From positions 1,558,409 through 1,622,408 of the forward strand of contig NZ_CP042288.1 of assembly GCF_022559625.1 (NCBI RefSeq): DNA of 64,000 nt. The letters run 5' to 3'. The notes under the pieces are model-generated. The model was not told the DNA's origin. It searched no databases and saw only the letters and a list, made by a program, of their open reading frames with translations. Positions 42,231 to 52,280 of this stretch are shown piece after piece (the stretch's first letter is position 1; every line of letters starts with the position of its first letter). Position numbers and translations under genes: made by a program. This DNA comes from Aquisalinus flavus. GTDB taxonomy: Bacteria; Pseudomonadota; Alphaproteobacteria; Caulobacterales; Parvularculaceae.

Positions 42231-42304
42231 TGACAGATCACTCGCTTTGCATTCATAATTTAACGTAATACAATAATTTTTCATCGTCAATTATGGATAC
42301 CACC
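42231..42304. promoter_or_regulatory. AT-rich divergent promoter region
   Basis: 74 bp between the DUF2975 start and the divergent lipoprotein start, strikingly AT-rich in a GC-rich window (around 42255-42290: TAATTTAACGTAATACAATA). On the minus strand TTGACG is followed 17 nt later by TACGTT, a weak -35/-10 pair. This is the likely site of promoters for both genes and of HTH binding. Confidence 0.45.
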
Positions 42305-42886
42305 ATGAAACGTCTTGCCGCAGCCATCGCCGCTCTCACGCTGTCAGCCTGTACGTCGATGCCGCTGTCAACCATGTGGCAGATGCGCAATGCCGATCCG
42401 CTATCGATGGATCCGGCCGAGGTTCGCGCCGCCGCGCGCCTGCCGGAGCATTATGATATTGCGCCCGGTCGGGCGATCATGTCGCTATCGGTCGAACGCG
42501 AGAAAACGCAGGAGCGCGTGGCGGAGAAGTTCACGCTGGCCCAGACCGACATTGTCGACAGCCCCATGCTGGCGAAGGAACAGAAGGAGGGTTATCACAT
42601 CGTGACCTTCTGGGTGGCGGAGACAGACCGCGCCCGCTTCCGCCAGTTCCAGGCCACCGCCAAGCGCTGGAAAACGGAAACGCCGGGCGAGGTCCGCGGC
42701 ACGATGAGCCTGATGGTCCAGCCCTGCCTTGAAGAGGGCAAGCCCCTAGGCCAGGTCCGGGTCTCCAGCTATATCCAGATGGCTGCCGATGCCGACTTCA
42801 TTGTCCTGACCAAGGATATCGACCTCAGCCGGCAATATGACGTCGACGGACTGACACGCGAGGTCAAGACCTGCCCACGCGATTGA
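42305..42886 (+). CDS. Lipoprotein of unknown function
   Basis: A 193 aa protein with signal MKRLAAAIAALTLSAC (lipobox LSAC, cysteine 16), so probably lipid-anchored. The mature part is soluble, mixed alpha/beta, with LPEHYDIAPGRAIMSLSVER near the front and an MVQPCLEEGKPLG segment. No family was recognised. ATG 42305 is favoured over a start 12 bp earlier because it begins the signal peptide. It is divergent from the DUF2975 operon, the only contextual clue. Confidence 0.7.
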   Translation: MKRLAAAIAALTLSACTSMPLSTMWQMRNADPLSMDPAEVRAAARLPEHYDIAPGRAIMSLSVEREKTQERVAEKFTLAQTDIVDSPMLAKEQKEGYHIVTFWVAETDRARFRQFQATAKRWKTETPGEVRGTMSLMVQPCLEEGKPLGQVRVSSYIQMAADADFIVLTKDIDLSRQYDVDGLTREVKTCPRD

Positions 42887-42961
42887 AAGCACAGACCTCG
42901 CTCAGCCGGCGTCCGGATCGAGCCAGGGACGCTGCCCTTGCACTCTGGAAGATGAATTTTT

Positions 42962-42991
42962 CCGCATTCAAACGATTTCATTTGAATGCGG
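42962..42991. repeat. Inverted repeat between convergent genes
   Basis: Arms CCGCATTCAAA (42962-42972) and TTTGAATGCGG (42981-42991), 8-nt loop. It lies between two convergent genes but lacks a clear T-run on either strand. It may act as a transcript-end stabiliser. Confidence 0.5.
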
Positions 42992-43001
42992 GTTGATCCG
43001 G

Positions 43002-43472
43002 TCAGCGGCGGTATTCCTGATAGATGAAGAACCGGCCGGGGTCGATCAATTCGCCATCCCGGCTCATCTCGAGGTGCAGATGCGGCCCCGTGGCGTTACC
43101 GCTGGTTCCGATCTCGCCGATCTTCTGCCCCGCCTTGACCTCATGTCCGACCCGCACGTCGATGACGGAAAGATGCGCATACATGCTGCGCAACCCGCCA
43201 CCATGGTCGAGCCGCACGATCAGGCCATAGGCACCGTAACTCTCCGCCGCGATCACGCGGCCATCGGTGACCGCGACGACCGGCGCGCCATAGGGGGCAG
43301 AAATATCGAGTCCGTCATGCTTGCGCCGCCCCGGACCACCGCCTGAAAAGCCGGATGTCTGCAGCCCCTCCACCGGTTTGGTCAGGGATGGGACAGGGCG
43401 TTTGCCCGGCACGCTGGCACAGGCAGCAAGCGCCGTGAGCAACAGGAAGAGGGTAAGAGTCCGGAACGTCAT
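43002..43472 (-). CDS. M23-family peptidase lipoprotein
   Basis: A 156 aa protein with lipoprotein signal MTFRTLTLFLLLTALAAC (lipobox LAAC) and a single LytM/peptidase M23 domain. Zinc ligands are visible: H and D in KHDGLDIS, and HLHLE. The active site looks intact, so it should cut peptidoglycan cross-links, or bind as an activator. It is unusually short, with almost no linker between lipid anchor and catalytic domain. Confidence 0.88.
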   Translation of the reverse strand: MTFRTLTLFLLLTALAACASVPGKRPVPSLTKPVEGLQTSGFSGGGPGRRKHDGLDISAPYGAPVVAVTDGRVIAAESYGAYGLIVRLDHGGGLRSMYAHLSVIDVRVGHEVKAGQKIGEIGTSGNATGPHLHLEMSRDGELIDPGRFFIYQEYRR

Positions 43473-43576
43473 GGCCGATTACCTGTTTAGAGCATTTATC
43501 GAAAGATTGCGATCTACTGTCCATATGCTTAATGAATTGATATTACATCGTTAACCCACCTGGAGCGCCACGAGAT

Positions 43577-44602
43577 TTGAGCGACACCGACAAAAAGCGC
43601 AGCTGCTGGATCGTCTCGGACGGTCGGGCAGGTATCGAGAACCAGGCCCTCGGGCTGGCGGAAGCGGTCGGACGCCTCGTGCCCCTCGACATCTCGATCA
43701 AGCGCATTTCGGTAAAATGGCCGTGGCAGTCCCTGCCCGCCCGGATGTGGGCGAGCCGCCCCTTCGGCAAGCTGGCCCAGGTCCTCGATGGCGACAATAT
43801 CCCCGACAAGCAGGGCCTGGATGAGCCATGGCCCGATCTGTGGATCGGCTGCGGGCGGCTGTCGATCCCGTATTCGATCGCCGTGCGCCAGACGCGGCGC
43901 AGCTATGTCGTCCAGACCCAGGACCCGCGCGTGCCGCTGGACGGGTTCGATCTGGTCATTCCGCCCCATCATGACGGCGTCTCCGGCGCGAATGTCATCT
44001 CCATCCACGGTGCGCCCACGCGCCTCACGGCAACGCTGATGGCCGAGGATGCCAAGCTGCTGGAAGAGGCATTGCCCCACCTGCCCCGGCCACGCATCGC
44101 GGCCCTCATCGGCGGCGACAGCAAGGCCTTCCGCATGACGCCGGCGGTGATCGAGACGATTATCGGCACGCTGAAAACCCTCGCCACTGACGGCGCCGGG
44201 GTGATGATCACCACGTCCCGGCGCACGGGCAAGATCAATGAAACGCTGATCCATGACGCCCTTGGCGGCTTCGACAATGTCTTCTTCTGGCAGGGCGACA
44301 GGATCGGCCAGCTGGCGAACCCCTATGCCGGCATGCTGGGACTGGCCGATCACATCCTGGTGACGCAGGAATCGACCAACATGATCACAGAGGCGGCAAC
44401 GACGGGCAAGCCGGTCCACATCCTGCCGATGGAAAAGGGCAGCACCAAGTTCGCCAGCTTCCATGACAGCCTGAAAAAACAAGGGATTACCCGGCCCCTT
44501 GCCCTGCCACTGGCCGACTGGACCTATTCACCCCTGCGCGAGACCGACCGGGCGGCAAAGGAACTGGTCAAACGTTGGCTCGGACGGATGGCGGCAAAGT
44601 AA
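43577..44602 (+). CDS. ELM1/DUF1022-family protein
   Basis: A 341 aa protein of the family named for plant mitochondrial fission factor ELM1. Conserved stretches: CWIVSDGRAGIENQALGLAEA at the N-terminus, a central ALIGGDSKAFRM, and the C-terminal LVTQESTNMITEAATTGKPV. The fold resembles glycosyltransferase-B enzymes. Start is TTG; no ATG is available before residue 57, and GGAG lies 12 bp upstream. Bacterial function is unknown. Confidence 0.85.
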   Translation: MSDTDKKRSCWIVSDGRAGIENQALGLAEAVGRLVPLDISIKRISVKWPWQSLPARMWASRPFGKLAQVLDGDNIPDKQGLDEPWPDLWIGCGRLSIPYSIAVRQTRRSYVVQTQDPRVPLDGFDLVIPPHHDGVSGANVISIHGAPTRLTATLMAEDAKLLEEALPHLPRPRIAALIGGDSKAFRMTPAVIETIIGTLKTLATDGAGVMITTSRRTGKINETLIHDALGGFDNVFFWQGDRIGQLANPYAGMLGLADHILVTQESTNMITEAATTGKPVHILPMEKGSTKFASFHDSLKKQGITRPLALPLADWTYSPLRETDRAAKELVKRWLGRMAAK

Positions 44603-44639
44603 ATCCGCCCTTGAACCGGGCCCCAAGACCAGTACATAA

Positions 44640-45635
<996 letters not shown>

Positions 45636-45638
45636 CGG

Positions 45639-45666
45639 AAGGCTGCCCGGACGGGCGGCCTTTTTT
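45639..45666 (+). terminator. Terminator after trxB (bidirectional)
   Basis: AAGGCTGCCC (45639-45648), loop GGAC, GGGCGGCC (45653-45660) and a T-run to 45666. The minus-strand DUF302 gene ends at 45670; an A-pair at the left end means the hairpin may serve both directions weakly. Confidence 0.88.
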
Positions 45667-45669
45667 CGA

Positions 45670-46056
45670 TCAGAGACCTTCGATGACCTTCTGCAGTCTG
45701 TCGCGCACATCCGCAGCGATACCGGCGAGACTGTCGTTTCCCACCGCGGACATAGACGCCACAGGGTCGACCGCGGCCACCTCGACTTCGTCATTCGCGA
45801 TCTGCTGGACGATCACATTGCAGGGCAGCATGACGCCGATCTTGTCCTCTGCCTGCAATGCCTGCCACGCCATTTGCGGGTTGCAGGCGCCAAGAATGCG
45901 ATAGGGACGGAAATCCTTGTCAAGCTTCTTCTTCATCGTGGCCGACACATCGATTTCGGTCAGCACGCCAAACCCTTCGTCCTTGAGAGCTGCGGTCACC
46001 CGCTCAATAACGTCTTCAAAAGATCCTGAGACGGTTTTTGCGAAATAGTAGGTCAT
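45670..46056 (-). CDS. DUF302 protein
   Basis: A 128 aa cytoplasmic protein with the DUF302 fold: SFEDVIERVTAALKDEGFGVLTEIDV, then FRPYRILGACNP and LPCNVIVQQ. Structures of the family show a TATA-box-like dimer; function is unknown. The start at 46056 follows GGAGGATCTC; the longer in-frame opening has no support. Paired with trxB only by convergence. Confidence 0.85.
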   Translation of the reverse strand: MTYYFAKTVSGSFEDVIERVTAALKDEGFGVLTEIDVSATMKKKLDKDFRPYRILGACNPQMAWQALQAEDKIGVMLPCNVIVQQIANDEVEVAAVDPVASMSAVGNDSLAGIAADVRDRLQKVIEGL

Positions 46057-46170
46057 GAGATCCTCCATGATCCAATTGCCGGTAAGCACCATGTAAGCTG
46101 GCGGTCGCAAAAAGCACCCTGTCCGTCCGAGCCGTATATCCACAGCACAGACACTCGCTACCGGGACACG

Positions 46171-46196
46171 AAAAAAGGGAGGCCGAAGCCTCCCTT
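46171..46196 (-). terminator. Terminator after dps
   Basis: GGGAGGC (46177-46183), loop CGAA, GCCTCCC (46188-46194), with A-T pairs at the base. On the minus strand the hairpin is followed by a run of T (the AAAAAA at 46171-46176). It lies 55 bp after dps. Confidence 0.85.
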
Positions 46197-46250
46197 GCCC
46201 TGTTATCAGCGCTGTTCAGACAGAGCGCCAAATCCAGGATTAGCTGAAGA

Positions 46251-46721
46251 TCAGCCCTGCATCGAGCGCAGCATCCAGGCGGTCTTCTCGTGGAACTGCA
46301 GCCGCGCGATCAGAAGGTCTTCGGTGCCATCATCATCGGCCTCGTCGGCGACTTCGATGAAGTCGCGCAGATGCGTCGCGATCGCTTCATGGTCCTTGGT
46401 CAGGTTGGCGATCATGACGTCGGCGCTGGGCACGTCATTGTCGCCTTCCTCGATCTGGCTCAATTCCGCCATGCGGCGGCCCGAGCCCGGGGCGTAGACA
46501 CCCAGTGCGCGGATGCGTTCGGCCAGCTCGTCGAGCGCAGCCCACATATCGCGATACTGCTCCTCGAACATCAGGTGCAGCGTGCGGAATTGCGGGCCGG
46601 TGACGTTCCAGTGATAGCCATGGGTCTTCATGTAGATCGCGTAGGTCTCGGCGAGAGCCTTCGACAGCGCCTCGGCCACTTTTTCGCGGTCGCCTTTTTC
46701 AATACCAATATCAACAGACAT
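46251..46721 (-). CDS. dps: Dps-family DNA-binding/ferritin-like protein
   Basis: A 156 aa ferritin-like protein that mineralises iron using peroxide and shields DNA in starvation. The ferroxidase motif is present: KTHGYHWNVTGPQF, HLMFEEQYRDMWAALDELAERIRALG. The start at 46721 (MSVD) is preferred, with AAGGGAGA upstream. A large dyad lies 50-95 bp upstream, so expression is probably controlled. Confidence 0.93.
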   Translation of the reverse strand: MSVDIGIEKGDREKVAEALSKALAETYAIYMKTHGYHWNVTGPQFRTLHLMFEEQYRDMWAALDELAERIRALGVYAPGSGRRMAELSQIEEGDNDVPSADVMIANLTKDHEAIATHLRDFIEVADEADDDGTEDLLIARLQFHEKTAWMLRSMQG

Positions 46722-46770
46722 GTTCTGGTCTCCCTTGTTCATCTCTACTATGAGATAGGCTCTCAGGGAC

Positions 46771-46816
46771 ATTAATCAAGGCGATAAACTCTCTAATTCA
46801 TATCGATTTGATTAAT
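46771..46816. promoter_or_regulatory. Long dyad upstream of dps
   Basis: ATTAATCAAGGCGATA (46771-46786) and TATCGATTTGATTAAT (46801-46816) match as inverted repeats at 14 of 16 positions, spaced by 14 bp. It lies 50 bp upstream of the dps start codon and 15 bp after the aminotransferase stop. A dimeric regulator (an OxyR-, Fur/Irr- or CRP/FNR-like protein) is plausible; the sequence does not match a consensus I can name with confidence. Confidence 0.55.
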
Positions 46817-46830
46817 GCACCGGTCGGGGC

Positions 46831-48039
<1,209 letters not shown>

Positions 48040-48186
48040 TCAATACTCCATTATTCGCAGAAACTAATAGGCGTCTCGGACCAGGATGCAACTTTTCTCT
48101 TTGTCACGGGGAGGTCAGGGTTAACATGAACCAAAAGGACCTGTAGGCATTAGGCTTGTATCGATAGAATGGGTGCAGGGGCGCAC

Positions 48187-49419
48187 ATGATTTTCCAGAC
48201 AAGACCGGATGACGGTGAGCTTATCCAGCTTGACGAGATTGCCGAGCAGACCAGCGGGTTCTTCGGTGAGATACAGGAAAAGCTGATATCCGCTTGGCAG
48301 ATCGTCGAGGCCAATGGCCCGGAATGGGCGATCGGGATCGGCATTGTCGCCCTTCTATACCTGTTTTTCAGGTTCCTGCGCGCCATCATTGCGGGCGTTC
48401 TGAAAAGCAGCAAGCACCCCTCGAACAGCTTTCGCAATGTCCTCGCCAGCCTGGTTTCAGGGACGAACAGCCTGGTGATCATCTTCGGGGTGGCCGCGCT
48501 GATCGCCCCTTTCGTGTTCAGTCTGTCCGACGACAATCTGGCCTTCTTGCGCACAACTTTCACCGTGCTCGTCATCCTGCAGCTGGCCCTGTGGGCGCGG
48601 GTTCTGGCCAAGGCTTTCCTGACCAGGGCGGCCGAGCGCAGCACCTCCGACGACAGCACCATCAAGAACGCCATGTCGGTGCTGACGGTGCTTGTGAACG
48701 TGGTGATCTTCCTGATCGCCGGCATGACGATCCTGCAGAACATGAATGTGGATGTCACCGCCCTTGTCGCGGGTCTCGGTGTCGGCGGCATCGCCATCGC
48801 CCTGGCCGCACAGAACATCTTCCAGGACCTGTTCGCCTCCCTGTCGATCCTCTTCGACAAGCCCTTCGCCAAGGGCGATTTCATCCAGTATGGCTCGGAC
48901 GGCACGCGGCTTGGCACGGTCGAGAAGATCGGCCTGAAGACAACGCGCATCAAATCGCTGTCCGGCGAGGAACTTGTCATCGGCAACAGCCAGCTTCTGG
49001 CCGCCGAGGTCCGCAATTACCGCCGCATGACCGAGCGCCGCATTCTCTTCCAGATCGGCGTCACCTATCAGACGCCGCATGACCAGCTGGAGAAAATCCC
49101 CGGCTATCTGAAAGGCATCATCGAGAATACCGAGAATGTGCGCTTCGACCGGGCTCACCTGCTCAGCTTCGCCGACAGCGCCATCTCGTTCGAGATCGTC
49201 TATTTCGTGCTGACCCGCGAGATGATGGACTATATGAACGTCAATCAGAAGATCCTGCTATCGATCCACCGGAAATTTCAGGACGAAGGCATCGACTTTG
49301 CCTATCCGACCCGCACACTCTGGATCGAGGGCGGTGGCGATCAGCCTGCTTCTCTTGAGGGCGACTCTTCGACTTCGGACCTGGCCGACCGTCGAACCGG
49401 CCTGATGAAACGCCAATAG
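48187..49419 (+). CDS. MscS-family mechanosensitive channel
   Basis: A 410 aa inner-membrane channel. Four hydrophobic segments precede the pore helix: LVAGLGVGGIAIALAAQNIF has the Gly/Ala packing of the MscS TM3, followed by FASLSILFDKPFAKGDFI and the cytoplasmic beta/alpha domain. It releases solutes on osmotic downshift. ATG 48187 is preferred over 48169 for its AGGGGC site. A C-terminal Asp/Ser-rich tail is variable in this family. Confidence 0.93.
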   Translation: MIFQTRPDDGELIQLDEIAEQTSGFFGEIQEKLISAWQIVEANGPEWAIGIGIVALLYLFFRFLRAIIAGVLKSSKHPSNSFRNVLASLVSGTNSLVIIFGVAALIAPFVFSLSDDNLAFLRTTFTVLVILQLALWARVLAKAFLTRAAERSTSDDSTIKNAMSVLTVLVNVVIFLIAGMTILQNMNVDVTALVAGLGVGGIAIALAAQNIFQDLFASLSILFDKPFAKGDFIQYGSDGTRLGTVEKIGLKTTRIKSLSGEELVIGNSQLLAAEVRNYRRMTERRILFQIGVTYQTPHDQLEKIPGYLKGIIENTENVRFDRAHLLSFADSAISFEIVYFVLTREMMDYMNVNQKILLSIHRKFQDEGIDFAYPTRTLWIEGGGDQPASLEGDSSTSDLADRRTGLMKRQ

Positions 49420-49505
49420 GCGGTATCGCTTCTGCCTGACCGCCTGGCCTTTGCCTTTTGCGCCACCACCGCTACTCTCTTTCGCAGACAAAGAGGGTAT
49501 CCGAG

Positions 49506-50873
49506 ATGAAAAAATTCGCCAGCGCGGCCGTCGCCGCCCTTCTTCCCGCCATTTCCGGTTTCGCCTATGCGCAGGATACCGCCCCTCCCGGCGAGGTGAT
49601 GAAGCTCTATGATATCGCCAATGCCCCCTCACCCGAGCGCATCCGCGCCGATATCCAGACGCTGGTCGATTTCGGCACCCGCCATACCCTGTCGGAGACG
49701 GAGAGCGACACCCGCGGCATCGGCGCGGCCCGCCGCTGGATCTTTGACGAATTTGAGAAGATTTCCGCCGAGTGCGGCGGCTGCCTCGAGGTGATGTATA
49801 TCTCCGACACGATCGAGGGCGAAGACCGTATCCCCGAGCCGACGGAAGTCGTCAGCGTCATTGCCATCCAGCGTGGCACGCTCGACCCGAACCGCTTCGT
49901 GATGATGTCCGGCGATATCGACAGCCGGGTGACGGACCCGCTGAACGGCACTGACGATTCCCCCGGCGCCAATGACAATGCCTCCGGCATGGCCGGCGCG
50001 CTGGAAGCGGCCCGTGTACTGACCAAATACGAATTTGCCGGCTCGATCATCTATGCCGGCCTGTCCGGCGAGGAACAGGGCCTGTTCGGCGGCGAGATCG
50101 TCGCCGCCCACGCGCTGGAGGAAGGCTGGCAGATCAAGGCCGTTCTCAACAATGACATGATCTCCAACATCGAGGGCATTGACGGCGTGATCGACAATGC
50201 CACCGTGCGCGTCTTTTCCGAAGGCACGCGCGCTGTCGAGACCGAACGCGAAGCCTATCTGCGCCGCTTCACCGGCGGCGAGGTCGATTCCCCCTCCCGC
50301 AACCTCGCCCGCTATATCGACAGGCTGTCAGATGACTACATGACCAATCTCGACGTGATGATGGTCTATCGCCTCGACCGCTTTCGCCGCGGCGGCCACC
50401 ACCGCCCCTTCAACGAGGCCGGCATTCCCGGTGTGCGCATCATGGAGGTTCATGAGCATTATGACCGTCAGCACCAGGATCTTCGCACCGAGGACGGAAC
50501 CGTCTATGGCGACACGATGGCCGGCGTCGACGAGAATTACGCCGCCAAGCTCACTGCGCTGAATGCCATCACCATGGCCGGCATTGCCGGCGCCCCGCCC
50601 TTCCCCGCCAATGTCGAGATCGAAGGCGCGGTCTCGCCGGACACGACCCTGACCTGGGAAAAGCCGGCAAATTCCGGCAATCTCGCCGGCTATCGCGTCT
50701 GGTGGCGTCTGACGACCGAACCGCAATGGACCCATTCGCGCTTCGTCGGCGATGTCACCGAATACACGCTGGAGAACATCGTCATCGACAATTATTTCTT
50801 CGGCGTGTCCGCCGTCGCACAGGACGGCAGCGAAACCCCGGTCGTCTTCCCGGGTGTGGCCGGGCGGTTCTAG
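49506..50873 (+). CDS. Secreted M28-family zinc peptidase
   Basis: A 455 aa protein with signal peptide MKKFASAAVAALLPAISGFAYAQD, then an M28 aminopeptidase-like domain (about 45-365) and a fibronectin type III-like C-terminal domain (about 370-455). Zinc/catalytic residues: GANDNASG (D), SGEEQGLF (E-E), NNDMIS (D), and MEVHEHYD (H). The first ligand, usually His in GAHxDS, is replaced by Asp (SGDIDSR). It overlaps the convergent photolyase-like gene by the 4 bp CTAG that supplies both stop codons. Probably periplasmic or secreted. Confidence 0.87.
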   Translation: MKKFASAAVAALLPAISGFAYAQDTAPPGEVMKLYDIANAPSPERIRADIQTLVDFGTRHTLSETESDTRGIGAARRWIFDEFEKISAECGGCLEVMYISDTIEGEDRIPEPTEVVSVIAIQRGTLDPNRFVMMSGDIDSRVTDPLNGTDDSPGANDNASGMAGALEAARVLTKYEFAGSIIYAGLSGEEQGLFGGEIVAAHALEEGWQIKAVLNNDMISNIEGIDGVIDNATVRVFSEGTRAVETEREAYLRRFTGGEVDSPSRNLARYIDRLSDDYMTNLDVMMVYRLDRFRRGGHHRPFNEAGIPGVRIMEVHEHYDRQHQDLRTEDGTVYGDTMAGVDENYAAKLTALNAITMAGIAGAPPFPANVEIEGAVSPDTTLTWEKPANSGNLAGYRVWWRLTTEPQWTHSRFVGDVTEYTLENIVIDNYFFGVSAVAQDGSETPVVFPGVAGRF

Positions 50874-52096
50874 AAGCGCTCTATCAGCCCCGGGATTTTC
50901 TTTTTCAGCTTGAAGAAACCTTTTGTCGCATGGGGCCAGGCTTCGGCATCATACGGCCTCAGTATACGGCAGAATGTCAGCCCTGCCTTATCGAAGGCAG
51001 GGCCTTCATGCTGCAGCGCTTCGGCAACCGGGCCGACAGGCGCGTAAGGCGTCACGATCCGGCGTGCCTTGGCGGAATGCGCCAGGGCGACAAGGCGATC
51101 AGCCCAGCCAGCTTCTGACGCCTGCAATACGACAGCGTTATTGCCCGCACCAAAATGGCTGGTCGCGGCACGGCACCCATCGGCGAGCGCCGCGCCGGTA
51201 AAGTCGCTGACAGCCTCACTGACCGGCAGGGGCGATCGCATTTGCGATGCGGCAAGACCGGCGATGGCGGCCGGCCGTCCCGGAAGGGCAAGGCTGGCGG
51301 CGTGGCAATCATCCTCGTGCAGAAGCAGAAGATAAGGCGCTGACGGATCAATTTCGGTACGCGCCGGCAGTGGACCGATCGCCTCGTCCTCCTGCTCTTG
51401 CAGCGCTGGAGCATTATCCACCAGCTGGCCTGCCGGATTGAAACGGCCATTGGTGAATCTGGCGATATTGTCCGCCTGCGCCAGATAGGTCTTGCCCTTG
51501 GTATGCAAGCCACCAACCCAGCGCCAGCTCAGCGTGTTCGACGCAGCATCGCCATCGACCAGGTGCCTGTAGAAGAAATCGGCCCCAAGCTGCCATGGCA
51601 GTGTCAACGTGAATATCCAGATCGACGCGAACCACATCCGCGCGTGATTGTGCAGATAGCCTGTATCGACGAGTTCCCGGGCCCAGTGATCGAAGCACTC
51701 AATGCCGGTCGCCCCCGAAACCGCCTTTTCGTAGCCGGTGCGCAGGCCTGTGTTGTTCTCCAGTTCGGCGACAAGGCTCTCGACATCGGCGCGGTAGCGC
51801 TGCCAAATCTGCGGGCGCTGTTCCAGCCAGCCCTTGAAATACGCCCGCCAGTAGACCTCCTGGATGAACTTCTCGGCTGCGGCGAGCGAATGGCGCGATA
51901 AGACGGCGCCGATAACTTCCTGCTCAAGGATCAGACGGTGCCGCAGCCATGGCGACAGAGCTGAAACGCTGTTGGGCCCGCCAGGTCCATGGTCGACGTT
52001 CCGCCCTGTCGCATAGGGTATCCCGGCACGGGGGGTAAACTCTGCGAGCCGCGCCAAACCTGCCTTTCTATTCGGAACGAACTCCAGCCCGCACAT
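50870..52096 (-). CDS. FAD-binding photolyase/cryptochrome-like protein with permuted layout
   Basis: A 408 aa protein. Residues ~20-265 match the C-terminal FAD-binding domain of the photolyase/cryptochrome superfamily: FIQEVYWRAYFKGWLE, GYLHNHARMWFASIW, DFFYRHLVDGDAASNTLSWRWV and a downstream NIARFTNGRF. The usual N-terminal antenna (Rossmann-like) domain is absent; instead a Rossmann-like alpha/beta region (about 275-408, starting APYLLLLHEDD) follows, ending in a Lys-rich FKLKKKIP helix. The start at 52096 (MCGLEF) is preferred; upstream codons are not protein-like. DNA repair activity is uncertain. Confidence 0.75.
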   Translation of the reverse strand: MCGLEFVPNRKAGLARLAEFTPRAGIPYATGRNVDHGPGGPNSVSALSPWLRHRLILEQEVIGAVLSRHSLAAAEKFIQEVYWRAYFKGWLEQRPQIWQRYRADVESLVAELENNTGLRTGYEKAVSGATGIECFDHWARELVDTGYLHNHARMWFASIWIFTLTLPWQLGADFFYRHLVDGDAASNTLSWRWVGGLHTKGKTYLAQADNIARFTNGRFNPAGQLVDNAPALQEQEDEAIGPLPARTEIDPSAPYLLLLHEDDCHAASLALPGRPAAIAGLAASQMRSPLPVSEAVSDFTGAALADGCRAATSHFGAGNNAVVLQASEAGWADRLVALAHSAKARRIVTPYAPVGPVAEALQHEGPAFDKAGLTFCRILRPYDAEAWPHATKGFFKLKKKIPGLIERF

Positions 52097-52221
52097 CTTC
52101 TGCCCTTCCCGCTTCACAACCGCCCGCAGTTGAATATTGCTCTGCGCGCGATCGGGGCAAGACCACCACCGAGTTGGTCGAGGACGTGACAGTCGAGCCG
52201 CATTTCTCCTCGCGCCAATAT

Positions 52222-52248
52222 AAAAGGGGCCACGCGATGCGTGGCCCC
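52222..52248 (-). terminator. Terminator after the TonB-dependent receptor gene
   Basis: GGGGCCACGC (52226-52235), 3-nt loop GAT, GCGTGGCCCC (52239-52248). On the minus strand it is followed by TTTTATATT. It lies 33 bp after the receptor stop and before the photolyase-like gene. Confidence 0.9.
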
Positions 52249-52280
52249 GGTCGTTTAAGCGTAGCCGTGGTGGCAGAACC

